Positions 53,590-62,815 are shown, numbered from the stretch's first letter. The stretch is 64,000 nucleotides of DNA from an uncultured Kiritimatiellota bacterium (GCA_934643865.1 CAKUCX010000001.1:1-64000); one strand, 5' to 3'. Notes: generated from the sequence alone by a model not told the origin. Translations and numbers: made by a program.

Positions 53590-55923
53590 TCACTTCAACC
53601 GGTGGCGGGCGATCACCTCGTCCTGGAACTCCTTCGAGAGCGTGATGAAGCGCGCCGAATAGCCGCAGACCTTCACGAAGAGGTTCCGGTGCCGTTCGGG
53701 GTGGCGCTGCGCGTCCAGGAGTTCCTCAAGCGAGTTGCAGTTCGGCTGCAGGAGATGCGCCCCCTTCTCCCCGAACACCCGGAAAATGGCCGCCAGATGC
53801 TCCGCCTTCAATCCGGTCTTGTCGAAGGTCAGGTTCGCGTTGGAGGAAAAGAGCAGGTCGTGCGGCGCCGATCCGATGGCGTTGATGACCGTGGTGACGT
53901 CCTCCCCGCAGCGGTATTCGCTCGGCGCAAGGCCCTGCGCCAGGCGGTCGCCGTCGCGGCGCCCGTCGGGCGTCGCCCGCGTGTTCTTTCCCCAGAGGAT
54001 GAACTCCCGGTAGATCCAGGCCGCGAGGACGTACGGCCCGCCATTCGCCGACCGGAATCCGTCGAGGTCCCGCGCCACCTCCGTGAAGATCCATCGCATG
54101 AGCCCGTTCGACGCCGGCGTGTTGTCCCCCCAGTGCGGGGCGGCGAGCGCGTGCGCGCGCAGCTCCGCGCCGCGCGCGCCCGCCCAGTTCGACCGCACGG
54201 CGTCCAGGAACTCCCGCAGCGTCGCCCGGCGATCCTCGAAGCAGACCGTGCGGATGGCGCAGAGCGAGTCCACGAGGTTGGCGGTGAAGGCGAGCGTCAT
54301 GATCTTCGGGCGGAACGCCGTCCCGACGTCGGTCGAGTCGCGGCGGTTCGCGAGGCCCCCCGCGAGGCACGCCGAATAGGCCGGATGGGGGAAGACCTCC
54401 GCCGCGCTGCGCCCGTAGCGCGTGTACGCGCTGACCGTGTCACGGAAGAAGCGCAGGAAGTTCGCGAGGTAGATGCGCTTCACATCCTCGAAACTCGCCG
54501 CGTCGTCGATGGGGTCTATCCGAACGCCCGCCCGGCGTTCGGCGTCCGGGTCCCGATGGATCATCGCCTCCAAGACGCGGATCGTGCTCATGTAGTTCGC
54601 GTTGTCCGGATCGGTCTCGGTGTCGACGGCCGGATCCCAGCACCCGCAGCAGACGTAGTCGCGCGCCCGGGCGAGCGGCAGACCGTGCCGCACCATGCCG
54701 GCGATCGTCGGCGCGTCGTTGAACAGCGCGAAGACCGCATGGCCGTCGAGGGTCATGCGGGCGATCGTCTCCAGGTAGTCCCGGGGCGAATCCGCGTCGA
54801 ACCGGACGTGCAGCTTCGGGAAGACCAGCCGGTGCCGGATATGCTCCTCCAGGAACATCCGCGTGATCTCGTTCCAGACGGGACGCCCCTCGGCATCGCA
54901 GCCTCCCAGCGTGACCGGCATCTCGGCTTCCTGGTCGGAGTACTTGTGAATGACGTAGTCGGTGCTCTGGTGGCAGTCGGAGATGATCATCCAGCGCGCG
55001 ATCAGGTCCCGCGCCTCGGCCTCGGTCAGGGTCCCGTCCGCGCGCTCCCTTCGATAGAAGTCGATCAGCCATGCGTCGGGACGGCCGAGCGCGTTGCATT
55101 CGAGCCCCTCGACGAACGAGGGGATTTCGCGGAGGAACCAGAGCGTGTTCAGCCCCTCGAAGAACGTCCGCGGCGGTTCCCACGGGCATCGCCGCGCGCT
55201 CTCGGCGATCCGCTTGAGAAAGCGCGCCTCCTGCGGCGGGACGGCGCCGGCCTTCAGCCGCGCCTCGGCCGCCTCGGCGAATTTGAGCTGCAGGGCGTGA
55301 ATCGTCTCCAGTCCATCCAGCGCCGTCTCAAGGAACTTGCGCCCGTAGGGGTCGCTTCCCGGACATGCGTCGCGCGCGGCCCGGGCCTCCTCCGCGACGC
55401 CCTTGAACCCCTTCGTGAAGATGGCGTGGAACGCCGGCACGTGGTGCATCGCGTCGACGAAGGGACCGCAGCAGAGCGAATAGCGCTGCCGGTTGCGTTC
55501 GTCCTTCAGCGCGAAGGCCGCGTCGGGGACGAGGTTCTTCTCCCGGTAGAAGCGTCCGCAGAGCTCGCGCTCGACGCGCGAGGGATTGAACGCCTCGCAC
55601 CAGCCGCCGTTGACGCCCGCCTCGAAATAGTACGGCGACCCCGAGAAGAGGAACGGCACGAAGTGCCTGCGGATCGCCGCGTACGTCGCCCGCCGGACAT
55701 CCAGCGCGTCAAAGTCCGGGTGGGCCTTCGCCCACGCCCGCACGTCCGCGCGAATCGCCGCGCACGAAGCCTTGAAGTCCGGGCTCTGGCAGGGCCCGTG
55801 GCATTCCTCCGGATAAAACGCCCGCAGCTCGGCGCGGAACGCCGCGTAATCCGCCTCCTGCGCCAGCAGGCATCCGCATGACAGCGCAAGAACGAAAACG
55901 AAGACGCCAAACGGCTTGCCCAT
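53590..55923 (-). CDS. Glycyl radical enzyme (PFL-like) with signal peptide
   Basis: A 777-residue member of the pyruvate formate-lyase/glycyl-radical superfamily. The radical loop is at the C-terminus, KVCGYSARFITLS (Gly about residue 754), followed by the usual FQDEVIARHR helix. The active-site loop reads YVCCGCWDPAV (thiyl Cys about 428), aligning with the GCVEP of glycerol/diol-dehydratase- and CutC-type enzymes, with Asp in place of the base Glu. The N-terminus MGKPFGVFVFVLALSCGCLL is a clear signal peptide, with AAGGAGGTG 6 nt before the ATG, so the start is firm. Glycyl radical enzymes are normally cytoplasmic. No activating radical SAM enzyme is in the window. Substrate unknown; the uxaB neighbour hints at uronate/polyol chemistry. 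Confidence 0.86.
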   Translation of the reverse strand: MGKPFGVFVFVLALSCGCLLAQEADYAAFRAELRAFYPEECHGPCQSPDFKASCAAIRADVRAWAKAHPDFDALDVRRATYAAIRRHFVPFLFSGSPYYFEAGVNGGWCEAFNPSRVERELCGRFYREKNLVPDAAFALKDERNRQRYSLCCGPFVDAMHHVPAFHAIFTKGFKGVAEEARAARDACPGSDPYGRKFLETALDGLETIHALQLKFAEAAEARLKAGAVPPQEARFLKRIAESARRCPWEPPRTFFEGLNTLWFLREIPSFVEGLECNALGRPDAWLIDFYRRERADGTLTEAEARDLIARWMIISDCHQSTDYVIHKYSDQEAEMPVTLGGCDAEGRPVWNEITRMFLEEHIRHRLVFPKLHVRFDADSPRDYLETIARMTLDGHAVFALFNDAPTIAGMVRHGLPLARARDYVCCGCWDPAVDTETDPDNANYMSTIRVLEAMIHRDPDAERRAGVRIDPIDDAASFEDVKRIYLANFLRFFRDTVSAYTRYGRSAAEVFPHPAYSACLAGGLANRRDSTDVGTAFRPKIMTLAFTANLVDSLCAIRTVCFEDRRATLREFLDAVRSNWAGARGAELRAHALAAPHWGDNTPASNGLMRWIFTEVARDLDGFRSANGGPYVLAAWIYREFILWGKNTRATPDGRRDGDRLAQGLAPSEYRCGEDVTTVINAIGSAPHDLLFSSNANLTFDKTGLKAEHLAAIFRVFGEKGAHLLQPNCNSLEELLDAQRHPERHRNLFVKVCGYSARFITLSKEFQDEVIARHRLK

Positions 55924-55973
55924 GACTTCACCTCCTTGTCAAATCCCCCGATTGAGCAGTCCCTCCACCGCGC

Positions 55974-56213
55974 TCACACGTCCACGCAGCCGACGCGGCG
56001 GCCGCAGCGCGGGCAGAACTCGGCGCCGTCGGGCAGATGCGCGCGGCAGTGCGGGCAGACGGCGGCGAGGGACGTGCGGCGCGCGCCCGCCGCCTGCGCC
56101 GCCTTCTCCCGGCGCAGGCGCGCAAGGACGCGTACCGCTGTGAGGACCACGGGGCGGAAGAAGACGAGGACGAGGACGCCCCAGATGACGATCTGCCAGA
56201 AGCCGGCCTTCAT
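55974..56213 (-). CDS. Small membrane zinc-ribbon protein
   Basis: A 79-residue protein: one membrane helix (residues ~4-26, QIVIWGVLVLVFFRPVVLTAV), a basic linker and a C-terminal zinc ribbon (CPHC...CPRCGRR, with the CxxC pair typical of zinc-ribbon proteins). ATG overlaps the uxaB stop (ATGA), and the glycyl radical enzyme gene begins 50 nt later, so all three may be one operon. Function unknown; a Zn-dependent assembly or regulatory protein is possible. Confidence 0.78.
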   Translation of the reverse strand: MKAGFWQIVIWGVLVLVFFRPVVLTAVRVLARLRREKAAQAAGARRTSLAAVCPHCRAHLPDGAEFCPRCGRRVGCVDV

Positions 56214-57550
56214 GCGCGCGCCCTTCTCGGCGTCTGCTCCTGCGCGAGCGCGTCCACGACGGCTGCGGCGAAGCCGGGGATGGTGGTGAGGTCCAGACCC
56301 CAGAAGTCGGTCCGGCGCATGACGTCGTCCGGCGAGGGGTTCGACTTGAAGTAGGCCATGACCGCCGGGCTGTCGTTGACCTTGTCCGTGCGGTAGAAGC
56401 GAAGCAGCCATGCGAACGAGCACGTCAGGTTCTCCGGCAGCGTCCCCTTCAGCCGCACGTAGTCGAGGATCGTCGGCAGCACGCGCACCTTCCACTTCGA
56501 GACGCTGTTGAGGGCGATGGAGAGGAGCTTGTGGTGGGCGAACGGGTTCGCGAAGCGTTCGAGGACGCTTTCCGCGTAGGCGCGCTTTTCGTCCTCCGGC
56601 AGGTCCACGGTGGGGAAGATCTCCTCGAAGAGGATCTTCTTGAAGTGCGCGTTGAAATGCGGGTCGGCGACGAGTTCGGCGACCTCCGTGAAGCCGGCGA
56701 GGATGCCTTCCGGGATCGTCGCCGTGTGCGCGCCGTTGAGGAAGCGGACCTTGCGCGTGCGGTAGGGCTGCATGTCGGGCGTGTAGACGACGTTGACGCC
56801 GGCCTTCCGAAGGGGCAGTTCGGCCTCCAGGTCGAAGCCGGGGGGCGTCTCGACGACGAAGAAGTGGAAGGGTTCGCCGCAGACGAGCGCGTCGTCGCGC
56901 TCCCCGAGCCGCGCCGCATAGCGGTCCGCGCTTTCGGGGTCGGGACGGCCCGCGACGATGCGGTCGACGAGGGTGGAGCAGAAGACGCAGTCGCGCGCGA
57001 TCCACGCGGCGAGCGCGTCGTCCCCCCAGTCCGCGACATACTGCAGCACACAGCGTTTCAGCGCGTCGCCGTTGTGTTCGATGAGTTCGCAGGGGAGGAA
57101 GACGAGGCCCGGGAGGCCCGCCGCGAAGCGGGCCTTCAGGAGAAGGGCGACCTTGCGCGGGAACGTGTCCTCGCCCGCGCGGTACTCGATGCCGGCCTCG
57201 GTCGTGTTCGAGACGACGAAGCGCAGGGACGGCAGGCGCGCGCCCGCCTCCACCTCGTCCCACTGGGTCTTCGCGCAGAGGACCTTCTCGACGGCGTGGT
57301 TCTCCTCCAGGATCTCGACGGGCCTGCCGTCCACGACGCCGCGCAGGCAGGTGTGGTAGAAGCCGCCGCGCGCGTTGAGCGCCCGCGACGGGGGCGTCAG
57401 CGCGTCCCCAATCGGCTGGACGATGCGCACCAGCCCGTCGAACCCCGCGCGGTCGTTCATCCGCTGGACCATCCAGTCGATGAAGCAGCGCAGGAAGTTC
57501 CCCTCGCCGAACTGCAGCACACGAACCGGCCTTTCCGTCGTCGTCACCAT
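56210..57550 (-). CDS. uxaB: Tagaturonate reductase
   Basis: Altronate oxidoreductase of the mannitol dehydrogenase superfamily (446 residues; E. coli UxaB about 483). It interconverts tagaturonate and altronate with NAD(H) in the galacturonate pathway. Key parts: VLQFGEGNFLRCFIDWMVQRMN (Rossmann start), VRIVQPIGDAL, EILEENHAVEK, VFLPCELIEHNGDALK, and the catalytic-lysine region TRKVRFLNGAHTATI. AAGGAGGAAG lies 5 nt before ATG. Promoter box near 57582. It would degrade galacturonate released by extracellular enzymes, but uxaC and uxaA are not in the window. Confidence 0.93.
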   Translation of the reverse strand: MVTTTERPVRVLQFGEGNFLRCFIDWMVQRMNDRAGFDGLVRIVQPIGDALTPPSRALNARGGFYHTCLRGVVDGRPVEILEENHAVEKVLCAKTQWDEVEAGARLPSLRFVVSNTTEAGIEYRAGEDTFPRKVALLLKARFAAGLPGLVFLPCELIEHNGDALKRCVLQYVADWGDDALAAWIARDCVFCSTLVDRIVAGRPDPESADRYAARLGERDDALVCGEPFHFFVVETPPGFDLEAELPLRKAGVNVVYTPDMQPYRTRKVRFLNGAHTATIPEGILAGFTEVAELVADPHFNAHFKKILFEEIFPTVDLPEDEKRAYAESVLERFANPFAHHKLLSIALNSVSKWKVRVLPTILDYVRLKGTLPENLTCSFAWLLRFYRTDKVNDSPAVMAYFKSNPSPDDVMRRTDFWGLDLTTIPGFAAAVVDALAQEQTPRRARA

Positions 57551-57581
57551 CGTCTTCCTCCTTGGCAAAATGTGTTTCCAC

Positions 57582-57587
57582 ATTATA
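57582..57587 (-). promoter_or_regulatory. -10 box for uxaB
   Basis: TATAAT preceded by GGTA on the minus strand, about 32 nt before the uxaB ATG. It diverges from the leaderless holA promoter. Confidence 0.55.
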
Positions 57588-57615
57588 TACCAACCAACCG
57601 GGGAATGGAATATGG

Positions 57616-57621
57616 TAAAAT
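57616..57621 (+). promoter_or_regulatory. Extended -10 box, leaderless holA
   Basis: TGGTAAAAT; exactly 7 nt (aggggac) separate its last T from the GTG at 57629. The AGGGG in the gap could serve as a ribosome site only if transcription began further upstream. Confidence 0.6.
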
Positions 57622-57628
57622 AGGGGAC

Positions 57629-58738
57629 GTGCCGAAAAGCGCCAACATTCACCTGATCGTCGGCGAGGACGACTACCTCGTCGAAGCGGCCGCCCGGAAG
57701 ATCCTCGGGGCGGCCGTCGAGCCGTCGCTCCGCGCGACGGCGGTCGAGACGATCGACGGCGATGCGGGGAACCAGGAGGAGCAGCTGGCCGCCCTCGGCG
57801 CCTGCCGGGCCTCCGTCCAGACGCCCCCCTTCCTGGATCCCGTGAAGCTGACCTGGTGGCGCAACGTGACCTTCCTCCCCGGCGCCGCGCGCACCGGATC
57901 GCCGGCTTCGGACGTCAAGCAGGCGCTCGAAGCCTTCGCGGCGGACCTCGCGGCGCACCCCCTTCCCTCCAACCAGGTTCTCATCGTCTCCGCCCCGAAG
58001 CTGCTCAAGACGAGCGTCTTCGCGAAGACCTTCCGCACGTTCGCCCAGGTCGTCGAGTTCGCCTCCGGCGGCAAGAGCCGCGACCGCGTGGACGCGACCC
58101 TTTCGCGCCTCCCGGACCTCGCCGCCGAGGAGAAGCTCACCTTCGCCCCCGGCGCCGACCAGGCCTTCATCTCCAAGGTCGGCACCGACACGCGCATCAT
58201 CGTCTCGGAACTCGCGAAGATGCGCACCTACCTCGGCGACGAGCGGAGCGAGGTGACGGCCGCCGACGTCGCGGAGGTCTCCTCCGTGGGCGGCGAGGAG
58301 CCCGAGCTCTGGGACGTCACGGACGCCCTTGCCCAGCGCAGCCCCGTCAGGCTTCTCAAGACGCTCGCGCGCTTCGACGGCGAGCCGGGCTTCGGCATCC
58401 TCCTCTCGACCGTCACGGAGAAGTTCTTCCGCGAACTCATCGTCTACCGCGACGCCCTCGACAACGGCTGGCTCACCCCCTACGGCAGCTGGGCGAAGAA
58501 CGTCCCGCCGGATGTCCTGGCGGACCTCGACGCCGCCGGGATCGGCCCCAACGCCGCCCGCAGCCCCTGGGCCGTCAAGAACGGCGCGCGCAACGCGAAG
58601 GCGTTCACGCTCGACGAGCTGCGGGCCGCGCGCTTCCGCATGCTCCAGGCGCGCGAGCGCCTCGTCTCCTCCTCCGCCGACGACGCCTTCGTCGCCCAGG
58701 AGCTCCTGCGCATCGTCGCGCGGCCCACGCGCGCCTAG
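57629..58738 (+). CDS. holA: DNA polymerase III subunit delta
   Basis: The clamp-loader delta subunit, which opens the beta sliding clamp. The 369-residue protein has the AAA+-like N-domain (HLIVGEDDYLVEAAARKIL), a middle segment (LLIVSAPKLLK-type: QVLIVSAPKLLKTSVFAKTF) and the helical collar (LAQRSPVRLLKTLARFDGEPGFGILLSTV, then FRELIVYRDAL). The start is GTG: the codon after it matches the beginning of homologues, and no ATG fits. It is 35 nt upstream of the DUF2723 gene on the same strand. Confidence 0.9.
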   Translation: MPKSANIHLIVGEDDYLVEAAARKILGAAVEPSLRATAVETIDGDAGNQEEQLAALGACRASVQTPPFLDPVKLTWWRNVTFLPGAARTGSPASDVKQALEAFAADLAAHPLPSNQVLIVSAPKLLKTSVFAKTFRTFAQVVEFASGGKSRDRVDATLSRLPDLAAEEKLTFAPGADQAFISKVGTDTRIIVSELAKMRTYLGDERSEVTAADVAEVSSVGGEEPELWDVTDALAQRSPVRLLKTLARFDGEPGFGILLSTVTEKFFRELIVYRDALDNGWLTPYGSWAKNVPPDVLADLDAAGIGPNAARSPWAVKNGARNAKAFTLDELRAARFRMLQARERLVSSSADDAFVAQELLRIVARPTRA

Positions 58739-58773
58739 CCCTTTGACTTTCCACCAGACCTACAGGACCATAC

Positions 58774-61700
58774 ATGAAGATGTTCAAGAATCTCTTCTCG
58801 ATTGAGACGAAGCCCGGCGCCTACTTCCGCCGCATCGACTGGACCGCCTTCTGGGGCGCGACGCTCATCGCGTTCCTCGTCTACTTCTTCACGCTCGGCC
58901 CGAGCGTGGGCCTGGAGGACTCGGGCGAACTCGCCACCGCCGCCGACCACCTCGGCGTGCCGCATCCTCCGGGGTACCCCTTCTGGTCCCTCTGCAGCTG
59001 GATCTTCTGCCGCCTCTTCTCGTGGGTCACCTACATGGGCCAGCCCACGCCCGCCTGGGCCGTCTCGCTCTTCTCCGCCGTCGCCGGCGCCTTCGCGGCC
59101 GGCTGTACGGCGATGCTCATCTGCCGGTCGGGCAGCGACATGCTCGACTCCGTCCCCGCCGAGGGGGAGGCGGACGACGACCGCGCGCGGAAGAACGCCC
59201 TCATGTCGCTTGCGGGCGGCCTCGGCGGCTCGCTCGTCTTCGCCTTCTCGCCCGTCGAGTGGTCGCAGTCGACGATCGTCGAGATCTACTCGCTCAACGC
59301 GCTCTTCCTCATGGCGGTGTTCCTGCTCTCCTACCGCTGGATGCGCTGCCCCTCCGACCGCATCCTCTGGCTCACGGCGTTCGTCTTCGGCCTCGGCCTC
59401 ACGAACTACCAGGTGCTGCTCCTCGCCGCCATCCCGCTCGCGATCATCATCGCGCTCCGGAACATCCGCATGTTCCGCGACTTCTGCCTGATCCTCATCC
59501 CGATCGGCCTCACCGCGAAGGTCCTCCAGATCGGTAGCCTCCTGCGCGCCGACCGCTACATGTCGGCCGACGTCATCAACAAGTTCCAGCCGCTCGCGAA
59601 GACGGCCTCCTGTCCGAACGGCGTCTTCCTCGCCCTCGGCTGCCTTCTGCTCGTCGCGGCCCCGCTCGCGGGGCTCGTCCTCGCGCACCGCCGCGACGCG
59701 CGCGCGCAGCGGATCGCCGTCGGCGTCGGCGCGGGCGGCATCGCCCTCATGCTGCTCGCCGCCACGCTCTTCGCCGCGCCGGCCACGTGGGCGACGCCGA
59801 ACGAAACCGCCGTCGCGCCGCTCCTCGAACCGACGACCTATGCCTGGATCGGCGCGCTCCTCGCCGGCGCCTACGTCTGCGCGCTCGGCGCCGTCTTCGC
59901 CCCGAAGGACGCCACCGTGCGCGATGCGGCGGTGTGGAAGTGGCTCGCCGGCGCGGGCGCCTGCGCCCTCGTCGCCGTCCTCGTCGCGGGCGGGCTCAAA
60001 GCCGCCGACGCCGCCGGCTACCAGGGCGTGCCCTTCTCCTACACGAAACCCACATTCCTGCTCCTCGGCGGCCTCGTCGCCCTCTTCGCGCTCGTCCTTA
60101 CGACGCCGCGCGGCCTCGCCTACGCGATCCCCGTCGCCGCCGTGCAGCTCACCGTCTACGTCCTCCTCTGCAAGGGCGCGATGAACGGCCTCACGAACCC
60201 GCACTCCTGGTGGTTCATCTGGCCCGTCGTCTGGAACTTCCTCCTCCTCGCCCTCGCGCTCGTCGCCCTGCCGAACGGCCGCGCCATCGCCGTCGCGACG
60301 GTCCTCGCGGAGCTCGGCGTCTCGTTCTACGCCTACATGCCGATCGTCTCCGACCTGCGCAACCCGCCGATGAACTGGGGCTACCCGCGCACGTGGGAGG
60401 GCTTCAAGCACGCGATCATGCGCGGCCAGTACGAGGCGATCAAGATGCCGGACTTCTTCTCGAAGAGCGGCTTCGCGCTCTTCCTCAAGCAGCTCGGCTT
60501 CTACTTCCAGGACCTGCGCATGCAGTTCACGCTCGTCGCGGCCGCGCTCGCCCTCATCCCCTTCGCCCTCTGGAAGGCCGTCGTGCGGAAGGCGAACGGC
60601 GCGAAGCCGCTTGTCCTGAACGCGACGTGGCTCGCCGCCGGGCTCTACGTCGCCGTGGCGGGCCTCGTCATCGTCTTCTCCGAACTCTTCGAGGGGCTCA
60701 CGGACGGCGAGGTGCCGCTGCGCCTCGACAAGCTCCTCCTCCTCTTCCTCGCCCTCCTTGCGCTCGTCGGCTTCGGCGCGATGCTCGTGCGCCAGGCGCG
60801 CGTCGTCGTCTGCATGGTCCGCGGACGGGCGGCCGGCGGCGCGGACGCGGCGGCCGGCGCGCCCTTCTCGCTGCGCTTCAGCGCGGACGACGTCTCCCAG
60901 CAGTGGCTCATCGCCGTCGGCGCCTGCTTCGGCCTCATGTCCCTCTTCCTCGTCGCCCTCGCCGGCGTCAAGGGCGACATCCAGGACGGCTTCATCCAGA
61001 AGGTCAAGTTCATCTCCTCGCACGGCATGTTCTCCCTCTGGATCGGCTACGGCCTCGCCGTGGGCCTCGCCGTCGCGAACACGCTCCTCAAGCGCCTCCT
61101 GCGCGGCCGCCCAGCCGCCCGGCGCGCGGCCTTCGCCCTCCTCTGCGTGGCCGCCGCCTGCACGGCCCTCATCCCCGTCTACGAGAACTACACGAACGAC
61201 CGCCTCGTCTTCGCGATGGGCTCGGCCGAGCAGAACGGCCACACCTTCGGCTGGCAGTTCGGCAACTACCAGCTGCGCGGCGCGAACGCGATCCGCGAGG
61301 AGCTGGCCGACGACGAGGAGCCGCTGCCCAACCCGATGTGGCCCGAGGAGATGGCGCCCGGCGCGGTCTTCTTCGGCGGCACCGATCCGGGGCGCTTCGT
61401 GCCCACCTACATGATCTACTCCGCGCGCGTGCGCCCGGACGTCTACCTCATCACGCAGAACGCTCTCGCCGACGACACCTACATGTCCGTCGAACGCGAC
61501 CTCTACGGCGACGAGATCTGGATCCCCTCGAAGGAGGACTCCGCCGAGTCCTTCAACATCTACGTGAACGAGGTCCAGAGCGGCAAGCGCCCCGCGAATG
61601 CCGACCTCAAAATCGAGAACGGCCGCGTGCAGGTCACGGGCGCGCTCGGCGTGATGGAGATCAACGGCGTGCTCACGAAGATGATGTTCGACCACGAGAA

Positions 61701-62709
61701 GCGGCGCCGCGCGTTCTACGTGGAGGAGTCGTACGTCATCCAGTGGATGTACCCCTACCTCACGCCGCACGGCCTCATCATGAAGATCAACCCCGAGCCG
61801 CGCGCGATGAACGCCGCCATCGTCCGCAACGACATGGAGTTCTGGGACTGGTACCAGCGCCGCCTCCTGCGCGACCCCGCCTTCCGCCGCGACTTCCCCG
61901 CGCAGAAGAGCTTCTCGAAGCTCCGCGCCGCGATCGCCGGGCTCTACGCGCACACGGGGCGCTTCTCGATGGCCGACCAGGCCTTCCGCGAAGCCGTGTT
62001 CCTCTACCCCGCCTCGCCGGAGGCGACCTTCCGCTACGCCCAGGAGGTGCTGATGCCCGCCGGCCGCTGGAACGCGATCCGGGACCTCCTCGACTACACG
62101 GACCGCGTGGACCCCAACAACAGCCGCACGGGCCAGATGCGCGCCTACGTCAACAAGCTGGAGGCCGTCACCGCGACCATCCAGCAGCTCCAGGCGAAGG
62201 CGGCGAAGGCGCCCCTCTCCGCGCACGAGAACCTCTCCCTCGCCCAGAGCCTCCTCGCCCTCGGGCGGAGCGGAGCGGCCGCCGAGGCGGCGCGCAAGGC
62301 GCTCGCCCTCCCGGACGCCGCCCACTCCTTCGACCTCGCCTACTCCGCCGCGCTCATCCTCTCGCAGTGCGGCCAGCGCGGCGACGCGGCCAACGCGATG
62401 AAGCGCGCCGCCGCCGCGATGCCGCCGTCGGCGGATGCGCGCATGCAGCGCGAGATGGCCTCCGTCCTCGCGGAGGGCGGGCTCAACGCCGAGGCCGACG
62501 CGCTCCTGAACGCCTTCCTGCGCGTCCAGCCGAAGGACCCCGAGGCGTGGCTTCAGCTCGCACTCGTGAAGGACGCGCTCGGGCAGACGCAGAGCGCCCA
62601 GAGCGCCATCCTCCAGGCCTACAAGCTCAACCCGGAACTGACCTCCCAGCGCCTCGGCGCGAGCGAGGCGCTCCAGAAGGTCGCCGCCCCCCTCTTCCGG
62701 CGGAAGTAA
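58774..62709 (+). CDS. DUF2723/GT117-type membrane glycosyltransferase with TPR tail
   Basis: A 1311-residue polytopic membrane protein. The hallmark GLEDSGELATAADHLGVPHPPGYPFWSL (written here in part) starts the DUF2723 domain, a family related to TMEM260-type protein O-mannosyltransferases. About twelve to fourteen helices alternate through residue ~830 (LTNYQVLLLAAIPLAIIIAL early, HGMFSLWIGYGLAVGLAVANTL late). The C-terminal ~300 residues form tetratricopeptide-like repeats (TGRFSMADQAFREAVFLYP...). It may glycosylate secreted proteins from a polyprenyl sugar donor. It is downstream of holA by 35 nt. Confidence 0.88.
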   Translation: MKMFKNLFSIETKPGAYFRRIDWTAFWGATLIAFLVYFFTLGPSVGLEDSGELATAADHLGVPHPPGYPFWSLCSWIFCRLFSWVTYMGQPTPAWAVSLFSAVAGAFAAGCTAMLICRSGSDMLDSVPAEGEADDDRARKNALMSLAGGLGGSLVFAFSPVEWSQSTIVEIYSLNALFLMAVFLLSYRWMRCPSDRILWLTAFVFGLGLTNYQVLLLAAIPLAIIIALRNIRMFRDFCLILIPIGLTAKVLQIGSLLRADRYMSADVINKFQPLAKTASCPNGVFLALGCLLLVAAPLAGLVLAHRRDARAQRIAVGVGAGGIALMLLAATLFAAPATWATPNETAVAPLLEPTTYAWIGALLAGAYVCALGAVFAPKDATVRDAAVWKWLAGAGACALVAVLVAGGLKAADAAGYQGVPFSYTKPTFLLLGGLVALFALVLTTPRGLAYAIPVAAVQLTVYVLLCKGAMNGLTNPHSWWFIWPVVWNFLLLALALVALPNGRAIAVATVLAELGVSFYAYMPIVSDLRNPPMNWGYPRTWEGFKHAIMRGQYEAIKMPDFFSKSGFALFLKQLGFYFQDLRMQFTLVAAALALIPFALWKAVVRKANGAKPLVLNATWLAAGLYVAVAGLVIVFSELFEGLTDGEVPLRLDKLLLLFLALLALVGFGAMLVRQARVVVCMVRGRAAGGADAAAGAPFSLRFSADDVSQQWLIAVGACFGLMSLFLVALAGVKGDIQDGFIQKVKFISSHGMFSLWIGYGLAVGLAVANTLLKRLLRGRPAARRAAFALLCVAAACTALIPVYENYTNDRLVFAMGSAEQNGHTFGWQFGNYQLRGANAIREELADDEEPLPNPMWPEEMAPGAVFFGGTDPGRFVPTYMIYSARVRPDVYLITQNALADDTYMSVERDLYGDEIWIPSKEDSAESFNIYVNEVQSGKRPANADLKIENGRVQVTGALGVMEINGVLTKMMFDHEKRRRAFYVEESYVIQWMYPYLTPHGLIMKINPEPRAMNAAIVRNDMEFWDWYQRRLLRDPAFRRDFPAQKSFSKLRAAIAGLYAHTGRFSMADQAFREAVFLYPASPEATFRYAQEVLMPAGRWNAIRDLLDYTDRVDPNNSRTGQMRAYVNKLEAVTATIQQLQAKAAKAPLSAHENLSLAQSLLALGRSGAAAEAARKALALPDAAHSFDLAYSAALILSQCGQRGDAANAMKRAAAAMPPSADARMQREMASVLAEGGLNAEADALLNAFLRVQPKDPEAWLQLALVKDALGQTQSAQSAILQAYKLNPELTSQRLGASEALQKVAAPLFRRK

Positions 62710-62732
62710 GCCCCTCCGTTTTACCACTGAAC

Positions 62733-62815
62733 ACACTGAAGCCGCCTCCGGCCAAGCCCCCTACCCCTACATCCCCAATACTTCTGCGTGTTCTGTGTCT
62801 CCTCGTGTTTTGTGG
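62733..62815. repeat. Imperfect inverted element
   Basis: ACCACTGAACACACTGAAG near 62725-62743 is loosely complementary to the stretch CTTCTGCGTGTTCTGTGTC... near 62782-62815 that ends GTGTTTTGTGGTC. It is compositionally like the cacgg/gacac elements at 1-410 but not the same sequence. A GC hairpin follows. Confidence 0.5.

Noticed and set aside
53590..55923. A mis-joined signal peptide on the glycyl radical enzyme
   Set aside because: The same reading frame runs from the ribosome site and signal through the core without a break, and the upstream gene ends cleanly 50 nt before.
58735..62736. A 1333-residue antisense ORF opposite the DUF2723 gene
   Set aside because: High G+C gives long spurious open frames; this one is dominated by Arg/Glu/Gly runs and lacks any domain, and the opposite strand has a convincing membrane protein.
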